Shown here: positions 33,499-44,791 of the stretch, one piece after another
How the letters are laid out: every line of letters starts with the position of its first letter
Position numbering within the stretch: the first letter of the stretch is position 1
Source of the DNA: Anarhynchus alexandrinus
Taxonomy: Eukaryota; Chordata; Aves; Charadriiformes; Charadriidae
Assembly (NCBI GenBank): GCA_008711295.1
Contig: VUYV01000047.1
Location: forward strand, 384,168 to 448,167
Length of the DNA: 64,000 nt
Reading direction: 5' to 3'
Program-made: the position numbers and the translations under genes
Notes under the pieces: generated by a model
What the model was told of the DNA's origin: nothing
What the model saw: only the letters and a program-made list of their open reading frames with translations
The model's database searches: none

Positions 33499-36400
33499 AT
33501 CACAGATCACAAATTATCAGCTTAATTAAAAAAAAAAAAGTCTCTACAGTGTTTTAAACAAATTTTCAGCATGTAGCTAGAAATCGGCAGCAAGGGTCTC
33601 TCCTGAGGCTACGCCTGGGGCAGTGCCACTCGGTTATAGTCAACCGTGTTCCAGCAGTCCAAGGCTTGGGAACAGCTTCAGAGGCAACCAGTCTGCATTC
33701 ATGCTTTGGCTGAGGCTTCTAATTATTTTCAATTAAAAGTTGGGTGATGCAGGTGCACAAGATCTTACAGGAATACCCGACAGCAGTTCACTGGTCCAAA
33801 ATGTATGGTAGCTACGCCCATAAAGCCTTCAAATATTTGGATGAATAAGGAACCAGCTGGAGAGCCAGACCTGCCCCCCAAATTTCCAGGCCAGTTACAC
33901 CTCTCCTCCCTGGTAGGGCAGACCCAAACTCTTACCCACAGAGCTCGTGTTACTTAGTACTCCCAGAACAATTCTTTTAAGATGTCCAAGACCTCGTTAT
34001 CCCTACAAAACTGCTCGAATCCAACACCTGTGGTGGGCTGCCTGAAACGAGACATTAATCACTCGCCAGGAATAACCAGACTATCTGTCAAGTGGGTTAC
34101 AAAGGAGTACGGCTTGCTGGGATGATCAGTTGGTAACAGTAGCAGATGCTGCATCTGGCCATTGCAATCCTCCAGGAGCTGTCAGGTTTCAAGAACTATA
34201 CTGCAAATAGATTCCAGCCACCACCAGTCAAGGGTACTCAGCAATTTGTTAATATTTTAAATGGCAGAGCTCCCTGCAAGTTCTGAAGTGTGACAGAGTT
34301 AAAAAAAAAAAAGACAGACAGTTAATACAGAAATGCCGAAAGCCAGAACAGTTTAATAGGACTGAAGAACAACGCAGTACCACGCTGAAGGCAGCAGTTT
34401 TGCTCCAGTAAGTGTGCTAGGAGAGCTCTCTGCTTGCATAACAAGAAAGAAGCCCAAAACGCAGATCCTTGTAATCCTTCTATAGCCACGACAAAACCAA
34501 AAAGGAGAAGACTTTGTATTGACACGAGCTTTCAACCATAAAGTCCTCTTAGTTCCTAAAGATTTGCTGTGGGCATGTCCAGGACCACCGTGACTTTGGC
34601 AGGAGTGAGCAGTTCAGCACATTCCAGAGCAATGCACAACTGGGGAGGAAGCTGCAGCATCTGCTCCCTCTCTTTTTGAGGTAATTGCTGCTCTTGTTTA
34701 GCCCAGAGTCAGAGGTCTTTTAGGGATCTCATCAAAATGGGTTCATTTTCTGGGGAAACTAGGCTTTGCTTCTTCCTCATCACTGCATAAGCATCTTATA
34801 CGCAATGTATTACAGGGACTGGACTTTCCCCCGCGCTTTTGGAGCTGCTGAACCCGTTCTGCTTCACCTAATTAACCTGGAAGCCTTACACTGACGGTCT
34901 GGCCCAGTGATTTGGGCAGTTGTTTAAGCAGGAGGAGACCCTCCCTCTAGATTTTATACCAATAAGCGTCAAAGGAACTAACACTGGGTGAGTCTGAACA
35001 GCTCCTTTTTCAGTGCGTGTGTCAGTGCCCCACTGAAGGCGCTGAATTACTCGGGATGACGAGGCTGACAAAGAGGTGTACCTTCTGCACCTCAGGTGCA
35101 GAGGACAAACCTGTCCCCTATCTGTGCAGGGTGCCAAGAGGGTCATCAAGAAGGCCAAAGCCCTTGGGCAACCCAGAGCATCTCTGGCAGATAAATGCTA
35201 ATCCAAGTCAGGCTCCCGGCAAGGCTCAGCCCGCCTGCAATTGACACGTCTAATTTCTGTTAATGTCTCACAACTGTAGCTCTGGAGGGTATTTAAAGAT
35301 CCAGGTCCTGAAACTCACCCCTCCTCCAACACAAAGCTAATTTTAGACCAGAGCGAGGTGCCCAACACAGATGGAAGATGCCCCAAAAGCTCAGTGGGGT
35401 ACCAGATGGGTGGGAGGGGACAGATGCTGAACATTCAGACTAATGCACGGTGTCTTCAGTGGGCTTTGATCAGGTGTTTGTAGGAGAGACACTACACACT
35501 GCTATTCTGTGTTGCATATATATGCTACATCATCACCATAGGCACGTCGAATCCCTCTGACGTTAATCCGACATGACAACTGTGCTCAAAGCCAGCAATT
35601 CTTCATGCCCACGTGGTCCCCGGCAAAGCCACTGCCAGCACAAATGGGAAATCAGCCAGCAGGTGACTGCCGCAAGTGTGTTGGTATCATCATGAGTTGC
35701 AACCTTCAGGTCTTGGGAAAAAAAAAAAAAAAAACAACTTAGCCTTTCAAAATTAGGAAGCTGCTCACTTTTGAGACAGTCTGTTCCAAATAAGCAGCAA
35801 CGTGCTCACACGCTGCAGAGGAAAGCGTGATGAAAGCCACAGCGCAACGCTGACCTGCCTGGGAAGCCTCACGGCCAGCAAAGAGCTTCCAGCATGGACT
35901 GCACAGAGCCTGAGGCAGTCACTTTATGAAAACTGGGTTTTTCATTGTTAGACATCTTCTAAACCTCCTTATTCTAATTAGAAACAACAAAAAAAAAATA
36001 TGTTCCACCTTTTCTTTGTAAAGCTATCCTCAATATGTAAATTGAAATACATCCATTTACAGAACAAAACACCGCGGAGGGCAGCTTCTAAAATACCTCC
36101 TCTGCCCTCCTCACTCTTGCGGGCACAGGACAAGTGGAAGAAAACACGCATGTAGGTTGTTGAAGTGTTTTGTTGGCCAACACAACCCAACTACAGAGGA
36201 GGGGCAGCAGTGGAGTTATACAGTTGACGGTACAGTTTGACTCCGGACTGTAGACACCCTACTGCACGGGAAGGTACAACCATCTCCTTTCAAGATACGG
36301 AGACATCCTATAGACATCTTACCTCAGACTCACTCCATCCATCTTTAACTTTGTACCAGACCTTTCTGGACAATTGGGACACAGTTGTGTGACCAAGGGA

Positions 36401-37889
36401 AAAAAAAAAAAATCCCTCCTTGTTCCCCAAGCAGCTATGAATACTTATTATAACCTCCCTGGAATGAGGATCACCAGCTCCCCACTTGGCCAACGTGGAG
36501 GCTGGCCTTCCTCGCTGTTGAAGCTACTGGTAGCAGATGAGGCCCAGCTTCCATCTCAGCAAGTAGTAGGCATTCTTGGAAAAGGTCCCACGTGGTGCCT
36601 TGGTGTACGAGGATAAAGGGGGAGCAACCTCTGAAACAGGCCAGCAGGCTTTGTAGTCTGCCCGTGGAGATATGAAACAGGTCATATTTTAGACGCTATA
36701 ACTGAAGATACCATAAAAAGCTCTAAGTGACCCCACATAAATTACTGTTCTGAAACCATAAGCTTTAGGATATGTGAGTAAATACACTGACTCGTTCCAC
36801 AAGCTGCTTTCATGGGTAAAGTCAAGTCCAAAATTGAATTCTTGAAAGAGTCAAGATTTATATACTCTTTTGCCGCCCCTCCATTAGTCTTACCAACTGT
36901 CAAAGCGAGTGACAATTTTAGTGCAGTGCAGTATTTGAAACCTGGATGAGCAATAAAAGCCACCAAAACACTAATATAGCCATTTCGGTCTGAAAGCCAT
37001 CCTGGACTACAGCTGCAGATTCTCTGGGACTTTGTATCCCCGATGAGCTGAAAAGAAACAAAAAGAGACCTCACAAACTTCTCTCTTGGGGTTACTCTAG
37101 CAGCACCCACGCAGGAACGCCCTGCTTGAGGTCAAATCCCATCTAACACATCCACGCTCATCACCGCTGCTGCAGTGGTTCAGCTGCCAGCTTTCCAAGC
37201 CACGGAGAAGCCGGCAAATCTCACAGTCAAATCTTGATCATGTTAGAGGTTAATTAGCTCATCTGGGTTTACTTTTGGTTTGGAGGCTGTGAGGTCTTTG
37301 CTACTCAGGGCAGGAGTCAATGCCAGATGTTGGTGCTCCAAAGGGATGCGCGGGAGCAGATGCCTGGGTTTTTGGAATCACTGCAATTCTGATGGTTTGA
37401 TAGGGATTTATTTATATCCTATAGTCAATGCATTTCCTGAAATGGGCAGAGGCTTGATAGCTGGGTAACAGCATCATCTCTGCCGGGAACTCAGGTCAAA
37501 CACAAGACACTTCATTTGAGAAGTACTTGAACTTTAAGAAACCTCTGAAAGATTTTGGTGGCATCATTAAGCAACAGGACATTGTCTCTGCTTCTGCCTC
37601 TTGTGCAGGAGAGAGCCGGCCAGGAAAGACCATTACAGAGGACCTCAGCAGCTCAAGTGTATGTGTCTCAGATCAAAAGAAGTGCTATATTTTAGTTGAA
37701 TACCTGATTCTGTGCCTAATGAGGTATTATTTATTGAGATGCCACAAAGTCTCACCTCCACCTCATTTTAACTATAAGCCACCACAAAAGTTTCTATTGC
37801 TTTTCATTATAAAACAAACAGTCTCAACAACCTCAGACCACCACTAACAAGAAAAATATATATATGTTTAAAGTGTAGAGTGAGTCTGG
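33499..37889. other. Non-coding unique sequence, no gene seen
   Basis: No gene or clear transposon. Homopolymer A-runs lie at about 33529-33539, 34301-34311, 35718-35734 (A17) and 36400-36412. Short frames on both strands have no domain. Confidence 0.55.
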
Positions 37890-38055
37890 CATAAAAACAA
37901 ATGGGCTGAAATTGACTGTGAATATAGCTGGGCTGGAAATTAAAAGAAAGTTTCTAACTGTTAAAGCAGTGAGAATCTGGAACAGCCTTTTGTGAAGAAT
38001 AGCAGAGTTTTAAACTACAGAGCTTGATGTTTTTCTGAAAAGGATTATGTGACAC
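37890..38055 (+). mobile_element. Ancient CR1/L3-like LINE fossil
   Basis: Reading from 37936, codons give EIKRKFLTVKAVRIWNSL, then a stop, and later TTELDV. This is the diverged counterpart of the CR1 ORF2 C-terminal motif order: RKNFF, VR-HWN-LP, then a short gap and FK--LD. GGAATTAAAAG-type and GGAACAGCC nucleotide hallmarks of old amniote CR1/L3 elements are also present. No octamer tail is recognisable. It is far more diverged than the other copies and probably predates modern birds. Assigned by motif order only. Confidence 0.6.
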
Positions 38056-39761
38056 AGTCTCCTTGGCAAAGATACTAGAGTCAGCGATCCAGAAAGGAGG
38101 GATGTTCCCATGACTTCCCTCTGAATCCTTCCACAGGCAAACACCAAATTGACAACCATAGGATCTATAGCTGTGCAAAGGCTGCTCATCAGCCCCACAC
38201 ACTACGTATAAGTAGATATACACAATATATTATATTTCCACTGCATGTCTAACCAGAAACACCGTCTGATATTACTCTCTGAATTTCCACTGCCTAAAGG
38301 GGGTCATATCTCAGTGGCACCTACTTTTCCCTCTACATACCAACGGACGCCCTGGATGCCTAACCCATGGGTGCTTTATAAACCATAATCCTCTACAGTC
38401 AAGGGAGTCCTCTGCTAGCATCCAAAGGCTTCAGGGGCATCTCTATGCTTCCTAAGGGGTTTGCAAGGTGCAGGCCTACAAGTGCCAAATTCAACTAGTC
38501 GTCTTTCTGCCAAGTGCCGAAATCCCAGGGCAGGTATTATAACTTCGGATCCACAAGTTATTTAAGTGAATAAGGTTGTGCAATATGTTTTTGCAAGTAA
38601 CCTACGAAAAGGAATCCTCCTTTCAAAATTCACTTGTATAGCATCATCAGTTCTCCACTTCCAAATGCGAAGCTCAAGACAAGCTAAAAGAGTTGCTTGA
38701 ACACTCCCTAAATTCACAAAGAGTGCGCAGAAGGGCCCAGCGGGCATCTACTCAAAATTAATTATGCTTCTGCAATATTCTGATTTCTCACCAAGCTGTC
38801 AAAGGGAGCAAAAGCACAGACTGCAAGACTCAAAGGCATGGGGAAACATCACCCACAACTTCATTCACAGTGGTGTTTGGTCTGGCCACATGTCACGCAT
38901 GGCAAATCACTCCACGCTTCTTGAGCGTCCTTGAAGGAAAGGGTACATACAACAAGATCAAGCTGGTCAGGATCTTCCATTTGACCTGGAGTCACAAGCT
39001 GGTGGGAAAAGCCTATTCTGTTTCCTTGAGGACAACTATTATCACAGTATTTACATAGCATGATCACCAGCTATTTCTCCAAAAAGGAAATGTGTTTTAG
39101 AGGATGTTTTAGAGGATTTGAGGTATACACATGAAAGCTTCCTGGCTCTTTTCCTTTCTGCATATGCTCCAGATATTCTTGCACGTTAGGGTTGCATGTA
39201 ATGAAGTGACAGATCTGGGAGCCAAAGACCGCTGGGTACACTCCTAGAGCTCTCCCACCTGCGACATGCAGACTGGAGGAACAGCAGACCATGGACCTTC
39301 CCCTCCTGAATGGCGGTAACAGAACTGGGCTTTCTCCACTTTCCCTCCTGAGAAAAGACCCACCAGAGTCACTTCCCCCTGTAGACCCTGCCTTGGCCAA
39401 CAATATTATGGCTTTGACATATTATCCACTGTAGAGGCACAGCACAATGAATATGCCCCAAAACTGAGCTGTCTAGACAGTCTAGTCTGAACGACAATGA
39501 TTCCAAAGGGAAAGGCCATAAAGACTCTCATCCTAGAAGAAACCATTACTGCAGAAATAAACCCATTCCGTATAAATTGGGCCCAGTTCTAAACCATCTT
39601 ACGCTCCAAACTGCAAAGCTCTTCAGACTGAGTAATATCATCCCTATTCAGGAAACGCCGAAACAAAGCACTCAGAACAAAACCACTTTGGCGGCTCTGC
39701 TGTGGAAAAACTGTTCTCCACTATTCCCTGGTGGGACCCTCCTCTCTGCGGAGAGGCTCCG
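38056..39761. other. Non-coding unique sequence, no gene seen
   Basis: No gene recognised. GTTTTAGAGGAT is duplicated exactly in tandem at 39094-39105 and 39106-39117, a minor slippage-type repeat. Confidence 0.55.
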
Positions 39762-39870
39762 TACATTAAGCTGAGCCGCAGCACACAAACTCGCAGGCGA
39801 GATGCTGCNATACATTAAGCTGAGCCGCAGGAAGCACTCCCAGCACACAAACTCGCAGGCGAGATGCTGC
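39762..39870. repeat. Direct duplication with indel around an ambiguous base
   Basis: Block 39762-39808 recurs at 39811-39870, separated by the ambiguous base at 39809 and one A. The two copies agree base for base except that the right copy has 13 extra bases (39831-39843, GAAGCACTCCCAG) between the two halves. Two otherwise identical copies that differ by one indel, flanking an N, look like two haplotypes of the same site placed end to end by the assembler. A real recent duplication followed by a deletion is the alternative. Confidence 0.92.
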
Positions 39871-40654
39871 AGGTGGCTTATTCCAGCTGCTGACAGCAAG
39901 CCCGTTGTGCAAGAGTGAGGCGTTAAATCCCAGGGCCGCTGCAGATCGACACTGTGCATCCAATGCCATTTGCACCCAACCCTCCCCACTCCGTTCATGC
40001 AAGGGTATCCTCAGCATTAGCGAGAGCTGTCCCCACGTCTAATAGAAAAAGCTTTTCCTCCAGAATCTGCAGTCAGAAAGCGGGAAAGCACTTATTCTGA
40101 ACTACTGAATATTTATTGCTCATAAATGATTGGAAAAAATCTGACTGCATCCTACTTTTCAATGCGCAGATCTGGTACATTGGTAGACTCCATTTTACTA
40201 GTGTGCCATTTGGATTTTAATGAGCCAAATCTCAGGCATTAGCTTCTGGGAATGTATATGAAGTCGTTATGTATATGGATTTTATATGGAGGCATTGGAG
40301 CCAGCCAGCCACAGTAAAGCAAATTGCTGTTCGCACCGTTTGACCTCCAGCAGAGGTAGGACGGACACGCGTGGCCATTGGGAAGAGCCTGCTGTCCTTA
40401 GCACTTGAGGTTTCACAGGACCAAGGCTGTACCATTTCTGGACACGACCTCACACCCTTCAGGTGTCAGTCAGCAATCATATTGGAGAAGCCTTCTCCTG
40501 TACTGGAATTTGTCCTATGATGTCCCACCCCACACCACCAGATCGAGTTTTCTCTACTAGCGTTTCCTGGCTCTAACTCCTTTCTACTGCTCAGTGAAAA
40601 TCCATGCTGGTGTTGACTCCCTTAATTTTTTCCTCCAAGGCGAGGGATGTTCTC
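39871..40654. other. Non-coding unique sequence, no gene seen
   Basis: Nothing recognised. Homeodomain-type cores occur around 40090-40220 but more sparsely than in the candidate elements. Confidence 0.5.
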
Positions 40655-40775
40655 TACTGGATAGAGAACTGAACTGCAGGCCTGAAGTTTTGAATTTTAC
40701 TCCTGACTAAACTACTAACCTTGGGCAAGTCTGACTGCTCTCCCAACCTTTTGTCTCATTTTGTCCGCGTGGACT
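40655..40775 (+). mobile_element. MIR-like SINE remnant
   Basis: The order GGATAGAGAACTGAACTGCA, GGCCTGAAGTTTTGAATTTT, ACTCCTGACT, CTAACCTTGGGCAAGTCTGA matches forward MIR/CORE-SINE ('agagcactggactgcaggcctgggttcaaatcc', 'actgacc..tgggcaagtcact'). The tRNA-related half is the better preserved part. Heavily diverged and inert. Confidence 0.58.
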
Positions 40776-42445
40776 ACCCATTAACAGGAAAAAAATTGGG
40801 TTCTCATCCTAAGCAGCTCTCCAGAATTCCTTTATTAATGGGGAGAGAAAGATAATTCCATAAGATAACTCAAGTTCTGCTAAGTAAGAATTGCTCTCTG
40901 TACCTTCTTTTGTCTCCACTGGTTATAAAAGGAAATGAATGGTTGGTTTGCACCAAAAACTAAATAGCTAAATGTGGGTGAGATGTATAACGTCCTTCTC
41001 ATGTATTTTTATGGTACCTGCCCCAGTGGGAATTCCTGTTTCAGTTGAAACCTCTGGCTGTTGCTGGAGCACAATAATAAATGCAAAATTCTGGGTACTC
41101 AGCTCCACCTTTCTGCAACCTGTGGAAGCTACTCTACACAGCCAGGCCTCCGCCTCCTCCTCCTCCTCCCTGCCTCTGAGTCATTTCTTCAGTGGTTTCA
41201 CTAAATGTGCTACTGAGGTGCACACATAGTAGATCTCTCCTGTATTAAAAGTATTTCAAAATGCATGCTTCTGTTTCCTCTCTCCCAAGTCACAGGAAAG
41301 CCTCAGCATCCAAAGGTTCTGGAAACCAGTTCCCAACTCCAGAGAAGTTAAAAATTTGTTGATGTCAGCTCCAAAAGCATGGGCGGGGGAAGGTTGAAAG
41401 TCAGGAATCTGGAAGTGTTCTCATGAAAGACTACCTCACCAAGAGCAAAGGCTGGCTGTTCATTGAGACAGCTGCCCTGGCTGCCCTGCTGTTGTTACCC
41501 AGCTGCTTCCCAGGGCCATCTCAGCCCTTTGACCCCACAGCAAAGCACCCAAGAACATTTATATATATGAACTTTTTAAAGATGGTGCTTGGGCACCTGC
41601 TTCCTCAGGCAGCACAGAGCTGTTCACCTTCGAAACAGCATCTAAAGCTGCTGTGTGAAGCTGAATATCACAAAAGACTTATTACCTGTTTCCTTTTCAT
41701 CACCAAGGTTCAGCTATCTGATGCCTTCCTATGGGTACCAAAAGCAGAAGAGGGCTGAAAGAGGAGTTGAGAGACAGGTGACTACTAGATTAGATGGGAA
41801 ATGAGGACATTGCAGAAAAAAACCGAGGCTTGTGGCAAAAAGACAAACATGTGTGGGAAACCAGCAGAGAGAATGGGAGAGGGCAATGTACTAGATAAAG
41901 ACAGGGAAGGGAGAGGGGAGGGAAGCTTTGAAATTATTTGGAAGTAAAGACAGGATGGTTAGAAGTGTGATGGAAGGGGGCAGCAGCAGCAGAACACATT
42001 TATATTGGGAAGCAGAGAAGGCATCACAAGAAGCGGATCAAGTAGGAGAGGAACACATCAGAGCAGCCACCGCATAGCAGTGTTGGGGGACTGCAGTAAA
42101 AAAAGGAGAGGAGGAACTGTGGTAGACATGGTGGGAGCACACCAGATCTGGATCCTCCTGCAGTCAGTGTGGGAAAGCAAGGAAGGGAATTTGAGGTTAA
42201 AAAGAGAGAAAAAAAATATATAGTCAAATAAGGAAAGCGAGGAGGGTTTAGAAGGCAACATTTGGCCAAGCTCAGTGCACCCTTTTGTGGCATTTCCAGG
42301 CAGGTCTTGAGATGTGCTATAGGAAGAGACAGTTCACCAAGGAAAGGCAAGCAAAGAAGTGTTTGGCACAAGAACTCAGCAACACGAGGGGATAAGATGT
42401 CCCCTCAGGACCGAGTTAGAAAGAAAACAGTGGGCAAAGGGCATT
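40776..42445. other. Non-coding unique sequence with a CTC triplet repeat
   Basis: A CTC/CCT triplet run of about seven units lies at 41149-41170. A purine-rich patch spans about 41760-42130. The open frame at 41423-41758 has a hydrophobic start by chance composition but no family match. Confidence 0.55.
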
Positions 42446-42512
42446 ATGTGTTTGTGTGTGTCTACACACATATGTATGTGTTCATATACACACATACACA
42501 TGTGTCCACATG
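42446..42512. repeat. TG/CA alternating microsatellite with inverted arms
   Basis: An imperfect alternating purine-pyrimidine tract switching from TG to CA runs. TGTGTGT (42455-42461) is followed after two bases by ACACACA (42464-42470), forming a small perfect inverted repeat. A second ACACA/TGTGT pairing follows near 42489-42506. The composition favours Z-DNA or cruciform formation in principle. Confidence 0.88.
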
Positions 42513-44304
42513 AGAAATTTTAAGTATGTAAAATTTGAAAAATATATACTATATAATATTCTTTTATGCATTAAATATTTAAAATCCTGAAGCCAGCAGA
42601 TCTGGGAGGAGGAATTTTGCAATTGAGCCAGCAAGGTCAGGATTTTCCTCACCTGGATAACACACTAGTTTGTTCCCTTTGCCAGGACACCTCCAAAAGA
42701 GAACTAACCTACCTCAGAATCACCTGTGGCATAGCATTTCTTTGAAAGTTAACACCCATTGAGGTTGTCCACCATTGTGTTTAAGGAAAAAGCCCTTCAG
42801 TCAGCACATATAGCATTTCCATGAAGCTTTGCCCCCCTCTGCTCACCCTTCAGCCCAGAGCCTTCAGTCCATGGCAGGTTTGCTCCATCACGTGGAGAAG
42901 ATGGTTCTGCCCTCTCTACTCACCTCCAGGCCAGCAGGATCACAGCAGGCTGTGGTCACGTCCACTTTCCTTAGCCCTCCAAGGAATATACTCAAGTATT
43001 GATGCCAAACACACCAAATAGTCCATATTCAAGTATCCATCACCCAAAAGGTTGAGGCAGCTTGATTCCTACTCTTGTGCACTTTGATTCATATTCTTTG
43101 ACAGATTTGCACTTCGAACAACTCAACAGTACCATTTAGACATCTGCTGCAAACTACAGATTAAAAAAAATAAATCTCTTGAATATCGCACAGTAATTAA
43201 GATCAAGCATGAAGAACAGGGCAACAAGTAGCTTAAGGCAACCTGATCTTCCCTTGTGGTCGGCACCCTCTGCCCAGCCATCCAGCAGAGGAGGGCAGGA
43301 GATGCCATCTCCTCACATATGCAGCCTTGGCAAGGGGGATTCCATCTCATTAGAAAGGAAGAGACATTTACCTATCGTTTTGGGAATCTACCTATGGAAA
43401 CCACTCTCTTTAGCATCTCCAGAGAGGTGAAACCTATTACGCTGCTAATGACTTCTGAGAATAGGTAGTGAATGCCTATCAACACTTAAGGGATAAAAAA
43501 AAAAGTTGTTCTCAGGTTAAATTTGCATCCTTCACAACTCTTCTGGAGTTAGTGTGAAAAGTTTCTGCTTTTCTTCTCTGCAGGGATGAGGGGGTCAGGT
43601 GGGCACCGCTCCAAGGCTTCCAGGGTAACATAAAAATATCACGTGGGCCTCTTTGGTGAACTGATATTCTTAAGAAATTTCATTTGTCATCATCAAATAA
43701 AAATGAAATCTCCAGAGGCCACAGAACCTAATAGGCAATATTTAGAAACTGAGGCTGAAAATTAAGGCTGTCTTGTGGAAATTATTTCTGCATAGCTTTA
43801 AGATATTTCTTCATGAAATTTAATGTCACCTATAAGGGCATTCAGTGACTAGGTTTTGTTATTATTTACAGCCCATTATCTAAAGTACAACACACATAAT
43901 AGCTTCATACAGAATATAAGTATTTAAAAGTAGTCAATGAATAAAACTGTCAGCTCACCATACCTTACCAACATTGGTGTCTTTGCAAAATAATGGGACA
44001 TCACGAGCTACAAAAACGTTGAGCTTCATTATCTGAAAGGAGAACGCTTTGAACTCAGCAAGCGATAAAGTGAGAAGTATGATGGCATAAATAACCCTGC
44101 TTAATAGTCCCGTCATAAAACACACCACCCTAATTAACACCACTGCCAGCCCTGCCTGAGCTATGCCGCGTGCTGGGGGTGAGCTCCCAGCTTCGAGCGA
44201 GGCCAGGGGTGAGCAAGATTTCCTTCACATGCAGTGCATCTGCTCTTGGTGTCGTTATGCTTTTAGCCATCATGTTCTTTTAAACGTTTATTACTTGCCC
44301 TTGG
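42513..44304. other. Non-coding unique sequence, no gene seen
   Basis: AT-rich at 42530-42600 and 43670-43950, otherwise ordinary. No gene or transposon recognised. Confidence 0.55.
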
Positions 44305-44791
44305 CATCCAGCTCTGGAGTCCCCAACATAAGAAGGACATAGACCTGCTGGAGCGTGTCCAGAGGAGAGCCATGAGGATGATGCGAGGGCTGGAGCACCT
44401 CTCCTATGAGGAGAGGCTGAAAGAGTTGGGGCTGTTCAGCCTGGAGAAGAGAAGGCTCCGGGGAGATCTTCTTGCGGCCTTCCAGTCCCTAAAGGGGGCC
44501 TACAGGAGAGCTGGGGAAGGACTTTTTACTGGGGCATGGAGTGATAGAACGAGGGGGAATGGCTTCACACTGGAAGAGGGCAGGTTTAGATTGAACATCA
44601 GGAAGAAGTTTTTCACTTTGAGGGTGGTGAGGCACTGGCACAGGTTGCCCAGAGAGGTTGTTGAGGCCCCATCCCTGGACGTGGCCTTGGGCAGCCTGGT
44701 GTGGTGGGAGGTGTCCCTGCCTATGGCAGGGGAGTTGGAACTCGATGATCTTCAAGGCCCTTTCCAACCTAAACCATTCTATGATTCTATG
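44305..44791 (+). mobile_element. CR1 LINE fragment with open ORF2 C-terminus
   Basis: A 5'-truncated CR1 whose ORF2 C-terminal frame stays open from the truncation point to the tail: [20 protein letters not shown], then [46 protein letters not shown] and [13 protein letters not shown]. It ends in two perfect ATTCTATG octamers (44776-44791). After CCATCCCTGGA it lacks 21 bases (seven codons, EVFKARL in the sister copies), a clean in-frame deletion between CTGGA microhomologies. The 5' part of ORF2, including the reverse-transcriptase active site, is absent, so the open frame at 44372-44800 is not a host gene. Confidence 0.97.
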
